From positions 1-20,121 of the IMG/VR virus record IMGVR_UViG_3300048588_000231: a DNA stretch of 20,121 nt. One strand, given 5' to 3'. The stretch is from a virus. The translations under genes were made by a program, and so were the position numbers. Numbering within the stretch: position 1 is the first letter of the stretch; every line of letters begins with the position of its first letter. Shown here piece after piece: positions 1 through 7,224 of the stretch. Under the pieces are notes generated by a model. It worked only from the letters and a program-made list of their open reading frames with translations, was not told the origin of the DNA and did no database searches.

Positions 1-1344
1 CCGCTCGATCTGCGAAAGGGTCTTGCGCGCCCATGTGGTGCCAACGCCACCGGATGAGGTTGCTGAGGCCGAAGCGCCACCAGCAACCACGCCGCCAAAA
101 AACTGGTTATCGTTGGCGTAAGGCTGCCCGGTGACGGTCTGCGGCGTGTTCGGCTGGCTGATCGAAGCCGCGAAGAACGTATCCGCGTCGGTGTAAAGCG
201 AACCTGCAATTGCATAGCTGACCGAGACTGTCGCAGCGTAGAAGGAATCAGCGTCCGAATAGAACGTGCCTGAGACAGTGTAGGATGCGCTGACGGTCGA
301 GCCATAGAACGCGTTGGCATTGCTGAACAACACGCCGTCGATGTTCTGTGGTGCGCCGGCTTGCCCTACCGTGGCAGCATAGAAGCTGTCAGGATCGGTG
401 TAGAGCGAGCCTGCAATGTTGACAGCGCCACGGCCTACAGTCGCCGCGTAGAATGTGTCTCCATCTGTAAACAGCGCCCCGGAAATCGTGACCGTGCCGG
501 GAGCAACCGTTGCGGCGTAGAATTGCGCCGAATTGTCGAAACGCGCGCCTGTTATCGCGTATGTTTTGCCAAGCGTAGCGGCATAAAACGTGTCAGCGTC
601 GCTATACAACGCACCGCTGATGTTTACGGTGCCGCGCCCGACTGTAGCGCCATAGAAGCTGTTCGAGTTTGTGAACAGGCTTCCGGTTATCGACTGCCCG
701 CCACCACCACTCGCCACCTTGAAGGCGATGATCATGCCGGAGTGCGATTGCTTGGTGAACGGGAAGCTCGCCCCGGTCGAATATCCTGTAGAGCCGTTCG
801 CCGTTACGTCGCGAGACGCCACGCCGATGCTGTCGCGGGTTCCTGATGCTGAAACCGGCCCCGATGACCGGATATGCGTGAAACTGTTAGTCCAGCCAGT
901 CAGGTCGGCGCTCATGTCGCCGCTGTTATTGGACGAGCCTATGGCCGCGAGTAGAAGTCTGTCGCCCGCTGTTGGCGTGATGCTTGGCGTCGTATAGCTG
1001 CCATCACTCGAATTGGTGCACTGCCCCGCCGAAATGTCATAAGGCGCGGCATCTAGCCCGGAAACCTCCAGCAGCACCCATGATGAATTGGTTGCCGAAC
1101 CGATGGTGTACTGAAACGAGTTCGAGCCACCGGAAGCGACTTTCCACCAGATATAGCCGCCGTGGAACGTCTGCTGTTCCATGCCGGTGGATTGCGTCCA
1201 GCCGGTGTTTGGCGTCCCGTTGTAGTCATCCGCCGCGAAACACAGAACGATCAGGTTGCCATTGGTAGGCGTCGAAGGAAACGACGCCGTTACCGTGGCG
1301 CTTGTAGATGTTCCCTCCGCTGATTGAACAAGGGTTGCGGCCAT
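1..1344 (-). CDS. Tail/adhesin-like structural protein with tandem repeats (partial, cut at left edge)
   Basis: The frame is open from ATG at 1344 to the window edge (448 codons, no stop), so the C-terminus is missing. Residues 1-215 are rich in Gly/Ser/Thr with alternating hydrophobic strands, like the beta-sandwich domains at the start of many phage tail and appendage proteins. Residues about 220-420 hold nine tandem units of 22-25 residues. Each follows the pattern G-x-L-Y/F-x-D/N-x-D/N-x-F-Y/F-A-A-T-V, then a variable stretch ending I/V-S/T/A-G. A Gly/Ser linker follows, and the last visible residues look like the start of a new domain. The ATG lies 3 nt after the stop of the preceding gene, so the two are probably co-translated; no strong ribosome site is visible. 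By position after terminase and portal it is likely a virion surface, tail fibre or decoration protein. The exact role is not recognised. Confidence 0.75.
   Translation of the reverse strand, partial: MAATLVQSAEGTSTSATVTASFPSTPTNGNLIVLCFAADDYNGTPNTGWTQSTGMEQQTFHGGYIWWKVASGGSNSFQYTIGSATNSSWVLLEVSGLDAAPYDISAGQCTNSSDGSYTTPSITPTAGDRLLLAAIGSSNNSGDMSADLTGWTNSFTHIRSSGPVSASGTRDSIGVASRDVTANGSTGYSTGASFPFTKQSHSGMIIAFKVASGGGGQSITGSLFTNSNSFYGATVGRGTVNISGALYSDADTFYAATLGKTYAITGARFDNSAQFYAATVAPGTVTISGALFTDGDTFYAATVGRGAVNIAGSLYTDPDSFYAATVGQAGAPQNIDGVLFSNANAFYGSTVSASYTVSGTFYSDADSFYAATVSVSYAIAGSLYTDADTFFAASISQPNTPQTVTGQPYANDNQFFGGVVAGGASASATSSGGVGTTWARKTLSQIER
85..684 (-). repeat. Nine tandem 22-25 residue protein repeats (66-75 bp units)
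   Basis: The repeats are read in the frame of the 1-1344 gene. Unit lengths are 23, 22, 23, 23, 25, 22, 22, 25 and a shorter last unit. The core F-Y-A-A-T-V with upstream D-x-D-T/S is kept in most copies, while the DNA has drifted, so the repeats are old and selected at protein level. Length variation falls in the linker after A-A-T-V (for example V-G-R-G-T versus V-G-Q-A-G-A-P-Q). Such a pattern suits a beta-helix or stacked beta-hairpin shaft. The fold is inferred. Confidence 0.8.
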
Positions 1345-1347
1345 GGC

Positions 1348-1761
1348 TTAGAGCGCGAAGATGCCGCTCGCATTCCATGTAATCGTTATTGAGCCGCCGT
1401 TGGGCGTGACTGGCAAGCCAGTCTGACCAGTGTCGATATAGGCCACCAGCCGCCATGTCGTGTTGGCACCAGCGTTCTTGCGATAGATGACGATGGCCTC
1501 TGCCGAGTTGCCCGATACCGCGCTGAACGTCACATCGCCACCATCCACGACACCATTCGTCAATGTCGGCGTGGTGATTTCCTGATCGGTCCCAACAATG
1601 CCCGAAAGGCTCGAATAGAATTCGTGTGAGGCCGAATAGGTGTAGGTGCCGGTATCGACCAGCGCCACATAAAGGCCCGTCGTTCCTGAGCCAGTGATGG
1701 CGCTGTTTGCCGAGGCATTGAGCAGCGCCTCCTTGTATTTCGGATAGATTGCGTTTGCCAT
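1348..1761 (-). CDS. Conserved phage structural protein, about 137 aa
   Basis: A 137-residue protein beginning M-A-N-A-I-Y-P-K. It contains Y-V-A-L-V-D-T and, near the end, L-V-A-Y-I-D-T-G followed by L-P-V-T-P-N-G-G. From memory this is a widespread family in tailed phages, always uncharacterised and found near portal or tail genes; it is rich in predicted beta strand. Its ATG overlaps the portal stop by one base (TAATG), and its own stop lies 3 nt before the next gene, so it sits inside the late operon. A minor virion or head-tail role is inferred from position only. Confidence 0.8.
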   Translation of the reverse strand: MANAIYPKYKEALLNASANSAITGSGTTGLYVALVDTGTYTYSASHEFYSSLSGIVGTDQEITTPTLTNGVVDGGDVTFSAVSGNSAEAIVIYRKNAGANTTWRLVAYIDTGQTGLPVTPNGGSITITWNASGIFAL

Positions 1762-3962
1762 TATTGCAGAACCTTTCTGGACCCTGCGGCCTTACCGGTT
1801 TTCGGATCGCGGATGAGTTCGTTGGGGGCGGATACAACGCGGGCGATCTGCTCAAGCTGTGCGTTGTTGGCCTCGCCCTGGTTGACGATAAGCTGGCCCA
1901 GCATACCGAGGCCCTGCATGATGATTTCCGTGCCGGTCTTGACCGTTGTCTGGCCGTCCGGGCCTTCTTCTTCGACGCCGCCGTTCTCCAAGGCCTTCGC
2001 CTTATGGTTCAACTGCATTTCCATGATCTTGAGGTCGTAGGCGTCCTGAAGCTTCTGGCGCTGCAAGGCCATGTCGTCATTGTGCTTCTGGCGGGCGAGA
2101 TTGGATTGCTCCCGCGCCTTGGCCATGTCCACCGACTGGTCCTGCTTCAACTGCTGGTTTTCCTGTGTCAGCGTATCAAGCTGCTGCTTGCCCTGCTCAA
2201 TCTGCTTCTGAATCTCGGGCGGTATCTGACCCGAATTCATCTTCTCCAGCTTCTCGGCAATGTCGTCGGCACCCGGCCAATCGAGGTTCTTGGCAAGCTC
2301 TGGAACGATGACCGGCGCGCCCTGCGGATATGCCCTGAGCGCTTCCGTCATGGATGCTGCGGCTTCTTCCCTGCGCGTCGTGAAGCTTGGGCCGGTGGTG
2401 ACCGTGAGGTCATACTTGCCAGCAGTAAGATCGTGCAGCGCCTCAATGGCCTTGCCCGTCTCGTCAACGACAGGCTGCCCGGTCTTTGGGTCCTGAACCT
2501 GATAAGGCGCGTTGATCTGCTTGGCTTCCTGTTTGCCGTCCTCGCCAATCACACGCACAATGCGCTCTGTGTCATACACATGCGGGATGAGGTCGATCAG
2601 GATGCGCCCGGTGTGCCTGATGGCGCGGGCCATGTTGTCTACGAAGTGGAAGGTGGAAATATCCCCTTCCCGCTGGCGGGCCATGATGGCCTTGCCGCTG
2701 GTTTCGTTCGAACGCGCGCCCAAGGATGCATCGTACATGCCGACAATGGCCTTGATGTCATCAGAGGCGTTCAATGCCTCCTGCAAGGCTCCTGCGGCTG
2801 GTCCCGTATCGAGTGTCTGGCGCTGCGGCGGAGTATTGCCCGCTGCCGGAACAGGATCGTACTCAAGGAACGAATGGCTTTGCGTGTTGGCCGTCTGCCA
2901 CCGGGCAATATCGCTATCGAATGCGCCCTTTGGTCCGATGAACGGCACCTTGGGAGCCAACGCTATCAACTCGGCAGCGGTCGTGCGCCAATAGTTGAAC
3001 GTCCGCTGCGCATCCTTGGCGTTGTGGATCAGGGAGCGGAAATAGCGCTTCCCCTGCACATCGAACTCGTCGCCGTAGACAGGAATAATCGGGATGAACC
3101 GCCCCGGCCAATCCTTGCTTTCAAGGATTTCCGCGCCGGTCATGAAATGCTGTGTGACCTTGTGCGATTTGACCCTGCGCTCGCCGTTGGGTTGCAACAC
3201 GCCTGCCTGTAAAAGCGCTATCAGGTCAGGATCGTTGTTTAGCTGGTCCCTGCTGTAAATCTGGCCGTCCTGCATGCGGACGATGATGCGTTCGATTTCC
3301 TCGCGCTTCCACCATTCGGCCACCAGCACGTCATTTTCGACGCGCCAATGCTCATCCTGCCAACTGGCATCGTCCCAATCGACCCTCGCCTTATCGCCCC
3401 ATTGGGCTTCGAACTGGTCCTTGGTCAGCCGATCTACGACAAAGGCCGTGTTCCAGTCAGATGAATCGGCCTCGGTGGAATTCGGATCGCCGTAGACCGA
3501 GAACGGGTTGATGACGCGCTTGATCTGGATATCCATGTCGAAGCTGTCATCGAAGGCGTAATCCAGCCCGACACGCCAGTAGCCAAAGCCCGCAGTAACC
3601 GCGCATTCCACGCCGGTATCGTAGGCAACATCAGCCGATGATGTGTATTCGATGTTGCGGATCAGACCGTTGATGACCTCGGCAGTCTCTGGATCGGCCC
3701 CGCTATCGGCAGGATGAACCTTGATTGCCGGCTTGTTCTGTCGTGCATCGTTTACGACCTGGCGAATGAAGGCAGGCAGCTTGTTGATGGTGAGGCACGG
3801 ACGCCTCTCCTTCTCGCGCTGCTTCATGACCGCTTCCGGCCATTGCTCACCTAGACGGGCAAAGCGCACGTCATCGATTGCAGTCTGCCGGTTGTGATCG
3901 GATGCATCAGCCGCCTCGCTAAAGGCGTCCTTGGCTTCCTTGAGAAGATCATCGTCAGCCAT
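1761..3962 (-). CDS. Portal protein, P22-like
   Basis: This 733-residue protein has the size and sequence style of P22 gp1-type portals, the dodecameric ring at one head vertex through which DNA is packaged and to which terminase docks. The N-terminal region matches the family well: early W-P-E, then P-C-L-T-I-N-K-L-P-A-F-I-R-Q-V-V-N-D, then Q-N-K-P-A-I-K-V, then G-Y-W-R-V. Residues 590-660 form a Gln/Lys/Glu-rich helical segment, consistent with the helical barrel at the C-terminus of P22-type portals. The start ATG overlaps the terminase stop by one base (TAATG), as does the next gene at its end. The usual scaffold and major capsid genes do not follow directly; a 137-residue protein and the repeat protein come instead, so capsid genes must lie beyond the left edge. 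Confidence 0.93.
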   Translation of the reverse strand: MADDDLLKEAKDAFSEAADASDHNRQTAIDDVRFARLGEQWPEAVMKQREKERRPCLTINKLPAFIRQVVNDARQNKPAIKVHPADSGADPETAEVINGLIRNIEYTSSADVAYDTGVECAVTAGFGYWRVGLDYAFDDSFDMDIQIKRVINPFSVYGDPNSTEADSSDWNTAFVVDRLTKDQFEAQWGDKARVDWDDASWQDEHWRVENDVLVAEWWKREEIERIIVRMQDGQIYSRDQLNNDPDLIALLQAGVLQPNGERRVKSHKVTQHFMTGAEILESKDWPGRFIPIIPVYGDEFDVQGKRYFRSLIHNAKDAQRTFNYWRTTAAELIALAPKVPFIGPKGAFDSDIARWQTANTQSHSFLEYDPVPAAGNTPPQRQTLDTGPAAGALQEALNASDDIKAIVGMYDASLGARSNETSGKAIMARQREGDISTFHFVDNMARAIRHTGRILIDLIPHVYDTERIVRVIGEDGKQEAKQINAPYQVQDPKTGQPVVDETGKAIEALHDLTAGKYDLTVTTGPSFTTRREEAAASMTEALRAYPQGAPVIVPELAKNLDWPGADDIAEKLEKMNSGQIPPEIQKQIEQGKQQLDTLTQENQQLKQDQSVDMAKAREQSNLARQKHNDDMALQRQKLQDAYDLKIMEMQLNHKAKALENGGVEEEGPDGQTTVKTGTEIIMQGLGMLGQLIVNQGEANNAQLEQIARVVSAPNELIRDPKTGKAAGSRKVLQ

Positions 3963-5506
3963 TACGCCATCCAGCTTCCAGCGCCGTAAGTGACAGGCTT
4001 CGGCCTAGGCCTCGGCTCATGCACAGGCTCGGCAAACGTCAGCGCCACCGCGTCCCACTCATCAGGGGAGCGAAGGCCGCGCTTGCGAATGTCTTCTTTG
4101 CTTTCGAGAACGACGCGGCTCAGGCTGTCGTATTTGTAGCCCGGAGCGCAGGCATCGACCTGCAAACTGTCTCGGTCTGGAATGCTGGTGCCACCAGCTT
4201 CTTCCAGCCATTCCTTTGATTTGCCCCACATCTCAGCGCGGCGATTGGCATAGCCACCCTTTGGCCTGCCTGCCTCGTCTAGCGGCTGGGGCTCAAGTGG
4301 TGCGGAACCGAAGTTGATGGCGCGGACAATCTCGCCGTAACCCATCTCCAACAGGCGGTCGTAAACACCAGCACCAACACCGCCCACATCGATGAACATG
4401 CGGGCTGGCTTCTCGGTATCAATGACCTGTTTAGCCCAACCTGCGCCCGCCATTGTGTCCAGCTTCGAGCGGCTTTCGACCTTCTCGACTTTACGACCGC
4501 GACGGAAGGCCATCGAGTGACGGTCGGCACCCTTCCAAGCCGGGTCATATCCAATCACCAGCGGCCCGGATGCTTCGACAGTTGCCTTTCTGGCCCTCAG
4601 AACCAATTCTGACGGGATGAAGCTGTCATGCCCTGTCATCTGGAAGGCTTCTGCTGCCGTGGCAGGATATTCCTGCTTGAACAGCATCGGGTCTTTCAAC
4701 TCGGCAATCTTGTTGCGCCGCCAGACCATCTGTTCGGGTTCGAGGTTGTGCGCTTCCATGTAGCCACGCTCCTCGTCGTCCAGTTCAAACCCGTCCGGTA
4801 CGTCGCGCCGATACTCAGGCTGCCAGAACCACGGGATGAAGATGGCGATGTAGTCGCCAATGCCCTGCTCTGCCTGTTGCCAGCGCTGGTGAAATTCGCC
4901 ACCCATACCGTTTGCGGTGGATTCCAGGATGATTTCAGTTCCCGGCAAGTCGGGGATTGCCTGGACAACACCAGCAAAGTGCGTTGGCGCGTTGGGCCAG
5001 AATGCTACCTCAGACCCGTGGAACAACTGCACCGTCTGAGAGCGCCCTGTTGCCTTCGCCCCTGCGGTGCCTACCGCATAGCCGCTTTCCAGCCGGTCGA
5101 AATACAGTTCCTTGGCGTTGGCTGCCGATGTGCTTGGCTTCACAAGCGTGGGCACATGCTGATGATAGCGATCCACCATGCCGAACAGGTTGTTGGTGGC
5201 GTCCTGCTCATGAGTGAGAATGAAGCAGCGCAGGCCCCAATTATGTGTAACGCGGTGATAGAAGCGCCCGCCGACGTAGGTTGATATGCCCTGCTGGCGT
5301 CCTTTGAGGACCAGTGCGCGAACCTTGCCGGTTTCTGCCTTCTGCGCCTCAAGCCTCGAATGCAGGTAGGTTTGCGCCTCATTCAGGTCGAGCGGAACAA
5401 TTGAGCCGTCTTTCGACCTGATGCGCAGACAGCGAGGCGCGTAGTGTTCAAATTCGTCCTTGAGCCGCTGGAATACGCCAAGGTCCGTTTCACTTAAGCT
5501 GAGCAA
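3962..5506 (-). CDS. Terminase large subunit
   Basis: A 514-residue packaging ATPase and nuclease. The Walker A-like motif K-G-R-Q-Q-G-I-S-T is at residues 68-76 and the Walker B region (F-H-G-S-E-V-A-F-W) at 162-170. The coupling motif E-S-T-A-N-G is at 195-200. The RNase H-fold nuclease domain has its acidic residues at D321 (G-Y-D-P-A-W), D373 (F-I-D-V-G-G) and D482/D485 (S-P-D-E-W-D-A). Length is typical. The start is a TTG at 5506, because the frame upstream closes at a TAG (5540-5542) with no ATG between and no Met occurs until residue 110. It overlaps the 3' end of the small upstream gene by 17 nt. It would work with the portal immediately downstream to fill the capsid. Confidence 0.93.
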   Translation of the reverse strand: MLSLSETDLGVFQRLKDEFEHYAPRCLRIRSKDGSIVPLDLNEAQTYLHSRLEAQKAETGKVRALVLKGRQQGISTYVGGRFYHRVTHNWGLRCFILTHEQDATNNLFGMVDRYHQHVPTLVKPSTSAANAKELYFDRLESGYAVGTAGAKATGRSQTVQLFHGSEVAFWPNAPTHFAGVVQAIPDLPGTEIILESTANGMGGEFHQRWQQAEQGIGDYIAIFIPWFWQPEYRRDVPDGFELDDEERGYMEAHNLEPEQMVWRRNKIAELKDPMLFKQEYPATAAEAFQMTGHDSFIPSELVLRARKATVEASGPLVIGYDPAWKGADRHSMAFRRGRKVEKVESRSKLDTMAGAGWAKQVIDTEKPARMFIDVGGVGAGVYDRLLEMGYGEIVRAINFGSAPLEPQPLDEAGRPKGGYANRRAEMWGKSKEWLEEAGGTSIPDRDSLQVDACAPGYKYDSLSRVVLESKEDIRKRGLRSPDEWDAVALTFAEPVHEPRPRPKPVTYGAGSWMA

Positions 5507-5741
5507 GCAAGTCTTCGAACCGAACCGTCGCGTCGATATCTACAGCCTGCGCCGGCTTCCCGTCCGTCCTGTCCGCAACCATTTGGATAGCCTGCATGTC
5601 GCCGGCTTCCGCCTTGTCGAGCAGAACCTTGGCGATGTTGCGCAGCTTCTTGTGGTCTTCGCCTGCCGCGGCGATTTCAATGCGCAGCGCATCCGCAAAC
5701 GGCTTTTCCTGCCGCCTGCCGCTATTTGCGTTTCCTGCCAT
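5490..5741 (-). CDS. Terminase small-subunit candidate (DUF5681-like), 83 aa
   Basis: The protein begins M-A-G-N-A-N-S-G-R-R-Q-E-K-P-F and continues with a helical segment ending R-T-D-G-K-P-A-Q. The K-P-F-x-D-A-L-R start and D-x-x-D-G-K-P pattern resemble DUF5681-type phage proteins that often sit just before the large terminase. I chose ATG 5741, with GGA 7 nt upstream, over a longer frame to 5894 that would overlap the upstream gene and whose extra residues look non-coding. Position directly before and overlapping the large terminase makes a DNA-recognition role plausible. No HTH is obvious by eye. Confidence 0.75.
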   Translation of the reverse strand: MAGNANSGRRQEKPFADALRIEIAAAGEDHKKLRNIAKVLLDKAEAGDMQAIQMVADRTDGKPAQAVDIDATVRFEDLLAQLK

Positions 5742-5844
5742 TTTAAAATCCGTAACCGTATGAAAGCGTTGTCGGCCTTCCGCCAGGATTGCCGCTCTTG
5801 CCCTTTTCGAAGGGAACACCAACCATGCTGTTAATCCGCTGTTC

Positions 5845-6108
5845 TCAGCGACGGGATGGCCATTCCGGCCAATCCTTGCCCATTGCCACACCAAGACAGG
5901 CGGCCAACTCAGCGTATCGCTTCTTGCCGATGCCCGGCACCAGCATCAGATTGCCATTACGTCCCATTCTTTCAATCTGTTCTAGATCAACAACTCCAAA
6001 CGCCTTGAGGTAGTTTGATGTTACCACCGTGATAGGAAACCAATTGATGCCCTTGCGGTCCTCATCCTTTGGTAAAGGTGGGAGGATAGGCCTTCCGCGC
6101 TCAGCCAT
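5845..6108 (-). CDS. Small conserved phage protein with helix-hairpin-helix-like tail
   Basis: An 87-residue protein of unknown function. Its C-terminal part contains L-V-P-G-I-G-K-K-R-Y-A-E-L, which looks like a helix-hairpin-helix DNA-binding hairpin (G-I-G core). The start has a good ribosome site (GGAGG, 6 nt before ATG) and overlaps the preceding small gene by 8 nt. It is the second gene of the late leftward block before terminase. A nucleic-acid-binding role is suggested only by the hairpin motif. Confidence 0.6.
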   Translation of the reverse strand: MAERGRPILPPLPKDEDRKGINWFPITVVTSNYLKAFGVVDLEQIERMGRNGNLMLVPGIGKKRYAELAACLGVAMGKDWPEWPSRR

Positions 6109-6268
6109 TGCTGGCCTCCCGACGAGGGGCAGGCGTTGAATTCTGCGGAGTTAGCTTCAGCCCGAATGACTTCGCTTCTACGGCAGCCTTCTGTTGGAAT
6201 ATGGCCCAATCTGAATCAGACATGCCAACTGGCTTTTGAAGAAGCGAATACAGATTGTTCTCAGCCAT
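6101..6268 (-). CDS. Small hypothetical protein, 55 aa
   Basis: Starts M-A-E-N-N-L-Y-S-L-L at ATG 6268 with AGG 7 nt upstream. A longer reading would use TTG at 6310, but that has no ribosome site. The protein has a central helix (S-D-S-D-W-A-I-F-Q-Q-K-A-A) and a Pro/Arg-rich tail. Family not recognised. It is the first gene of the leftward late block and overlaps the next gene by 8 nt. Confidence 0.55.
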   Translation of the reverse strand: MAENNLYSLLQKPVGMSDSDWAIFQQKAAVEAKSFGLKLTPQNSTPAPRREASNG

Positions 6269-6341
6269 TGCTCTGCCTGGAAATGAAAAGGCCCGCGCAT
6301 GGCGAGCCAATCAAAGCCGCTTCGATACCAGCGGCTAAAAA

Positions 6342-6360
6342 TATCCAATTATCTTCGATT
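6342..6360. promoter_or_regulatory. Degenerate second operator (TATCCAA-N5-TTCGATT)
   Basis: A 19-bp site whose left arm is identical to the perfect inverted repeat at 6373-6391 and whose right arm matches 5 of 7 bases. Centres of the two sites are 31 bp apart, about three helical turns, which would put two bound dimers on the same DNA face. Binder unknown; the HTH protein at 6745-6939 is the obvious candidate. Confidence 0.45.
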
Positions 6361-6366
6361 TCCCTG

Positions 6367-6395
6367 TTGACATATCCAAGTTGGTTGGATACATT
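6367..6395 (+). promoter_or_regulatory. Strong sigma-70-type promoter with operator in its spacer
   Basis: A perfect -35 TTGACA (6367-6372), 17 bp of spacer and -10 TACATT (6390-6395). The spacer and -10 edge are filled by a perfect 7-bp inverted repeat, TATCCAA-GTTGG-TTGGATA (6373-6391), so a bound repressor would block polymerase. It drives the plus-strand genes at 6418 and 6745. Confidence 0.7.
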
Positions 6396-6417
6396 GAGAA
6401 CAACAAAGGAGATCGAC

Positions 6418-6741
6418 ATGCCTACCGTCTACGCCATCCACGCTCCGGAAGCCGAAAAGTTGGAAACGGTTAAGTCCGAAATGGAAGCGATGGGGGCCCC
6501 GACGATCCGTGTCATCGACTGCGGCGATTACTACATGGCCATGGAAGGATCGCACCGCCTAGCTGCGGCCCACGAACTCGGTATCGACCCCGAACTGGTA
6601 ATCTATGAGCAAGAAGACGAAATCGATATTTCCGGTTTCGACTGGTTCGATTCCGCTAATTGGGCCGAAACCGTTTACCCGGCAGGCGAAGTCGCCGGTG
6701 AACTGTTCTCCCCTCAACAGGCTACCCCATATAGGTTTTAA
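6418..6741 (+). CDS. ParB-like motif protein, 107 aa
   Basis: Starts M-P-T-V-Y-A-I-H-A-P-E at ATG 6418, behind AAGGAG about 6 nt upstream. The longer frame from 6136 lacks this site and crosses the promoter, so I reject it. The core Y-Y-M-A-M-E-G-S-H-R-L-A-A-A-H-E-L-G resembles the ParB/sulfiredoxin-like E-G-x-H-R motif (nucleotide binding in ParB). The protein is much shorter than ParB and has no HTH; the second half is acidic. Similar stand-alone proteins occur in rhizobial genomes and phages without known function. It is the first gene of a two-gene plus-strand operon inserted between two leftward blocks. Confidence 0.75.
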   Translation: MPTVYAIHAPEAEKLETVKSEMEAMGAPTIRVIDCGDYYMAMEGSHRLAAAHELGIDPELVIYEQEDEIDISGFDWFDSANWAETVYPAGEVAGELFSPQQATPYRF

Positions 6742-6744
6742 TCC

Positions 6745-6939
6745 GTGACCTCAGAACAATTCGCCCAATGGCTTGCTGACATGAAAGTGGCTGGCCTTGC
6801 CCGCTCGGACGCCAAATGCGCCGAACTGCTCGGGCTATCGGCTAATTCTGTGCTGGCTATGAAACAGCGCGGGACCGATCGCCGCACTGCACTGGCCTGC
6901 CGCGCTCTCCTGCACCGGCTTGAGCCATATCCAGGCTGA
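6745..6939 (+). CDS. Small HTH protein, candidate autoregulator
   Basis: A 64-residue protein starting at GTG 6745, 3 nt after the stop of the ParB-like gene. Residues 22-42 (A-K-C-A-E-L-L-G-L-S-A-N-S-V-L-A-M-K) form a plausible helix-turn-helix, followed by R-G-T-D-R-R-T-A-L-A-C and a final helix. The length suits a minimal Cro-type DNA-binding protein. Because it is co-transcribed from the promoter with two inverted-repeat operators, negative autoregulation is a reasonable inference. Small proteins of this type are frequent in rhizobial phages. Confidence 0.65.
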   Translation: MTSEQFAQWLADMKVAGLARSDAKCAELLGLSANSVLAMKQRGTDRRTALACRALLHRLEPYPG

Positions 6940-6960
6940 GCCTGTTAGCCTCTATGGGAT

Positions 6961-7048
6961 GCGAGGCGGCGGACTTAGGGGGCGGCAGGTACGCTAGCCT
7001 CTGCCTTTGGCCCATATCGGGTTACTTTCCGTCCCGCAGCCGCCTCGC
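6961..7048. repeat. Long-range inverted repeat, possible structured RNA
   Basis: GCGAGGCGGC at 6961-6970 is the exact complement of GCCGCCTCGC at 7039-7048. Pairing can resume inside after a 4-nt bulge (GGAC with GTCC). The 68-nt interior can fold further (GGCAG with CTGCC). The result would be a long rod with inner hairpin, readable from either strand. Function unknown. Confidence 0.5.
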
Positions 7049-7074
7049 TACACCGTCTTGTGACGGCGGTTGAA

Positions 7075-7224
7075 TGGCGGCCCGTCCCGGATTTGAACCA
7101 AGGATTCTCCGACGCCGCTTTTCAGGCGGACACCGCTTCGCCAGTCGGGAAAACCGGTCACACGGCTTGCCGGCGTATTCAGTCGCAGACGAGTTTCCCG
7201 CTCGCCTGTCCCTACTTACGGGCC
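7075..7224 (-). tRNA. tRNA-like element (degenerate or with displaced 5' acceptor strand)
   Basis: Reading the minus strand, the 3' end is convincing. A T-arm has loop TTCAAAT closed by CTTGG/CCGGG, then comes acceptor strand ACGGGCC, discriminator G and encoded CCA (7077-7075). Upstream are a Ser/Tyr-like D-region (C-C-C-G-A-C-T-G-G), an anticodon-type hairpin CCGC-CTGAAAA-GCGG (loop would read GAA) and an 11-nt variable region. A normal-length molecule starting near 7159 has acceptor GACCGGT, which pairs at only 5 of 7 positions. A perfect 7-bp partner, GGCCCGT, lies further out at 7218-7224, making 150 nt. It could be a tRNA pseudogene, a phage tRNA with insertion, or a tRNA mimic. Amino-acid identity is not assigned. 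Confidence 0.4.

Noticed and set aside
85-684. DNA tandem repeat or CRISPR
   Set aside because: Periodicity is in the protein; DNA units are diverged and without unique spacers.
1226-1855. Minus-strand 209-codon frame across two structural genes
   Set aside because: It overlaps two in-frame genes with coherent protein features and is Arg/His/Trp-rich.
1749-3212. Long plus-strand frame (487 codons) opposite the portal gene
   Set aside because: It is antisense to a clear P22-type portal; the translation is Leu/Arg/Val-rich without family features.
4628-5284. Plus-strand frame opposite the large terminase
   Set aside because: The opposite strand has all terminase motifs; this is a shadow frame.
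6319-6336. CCGCT/AGCGG hairpin upstream of the leftward late block as a terminator
   Set aside because: Short stem with a poor T run on either strand; may be chance.
6136-6417. N-terminal extension of the ParB-like gene
   Set aside because: It would run through the promoter and operators; ATG 6418 has a strong ribosome site.
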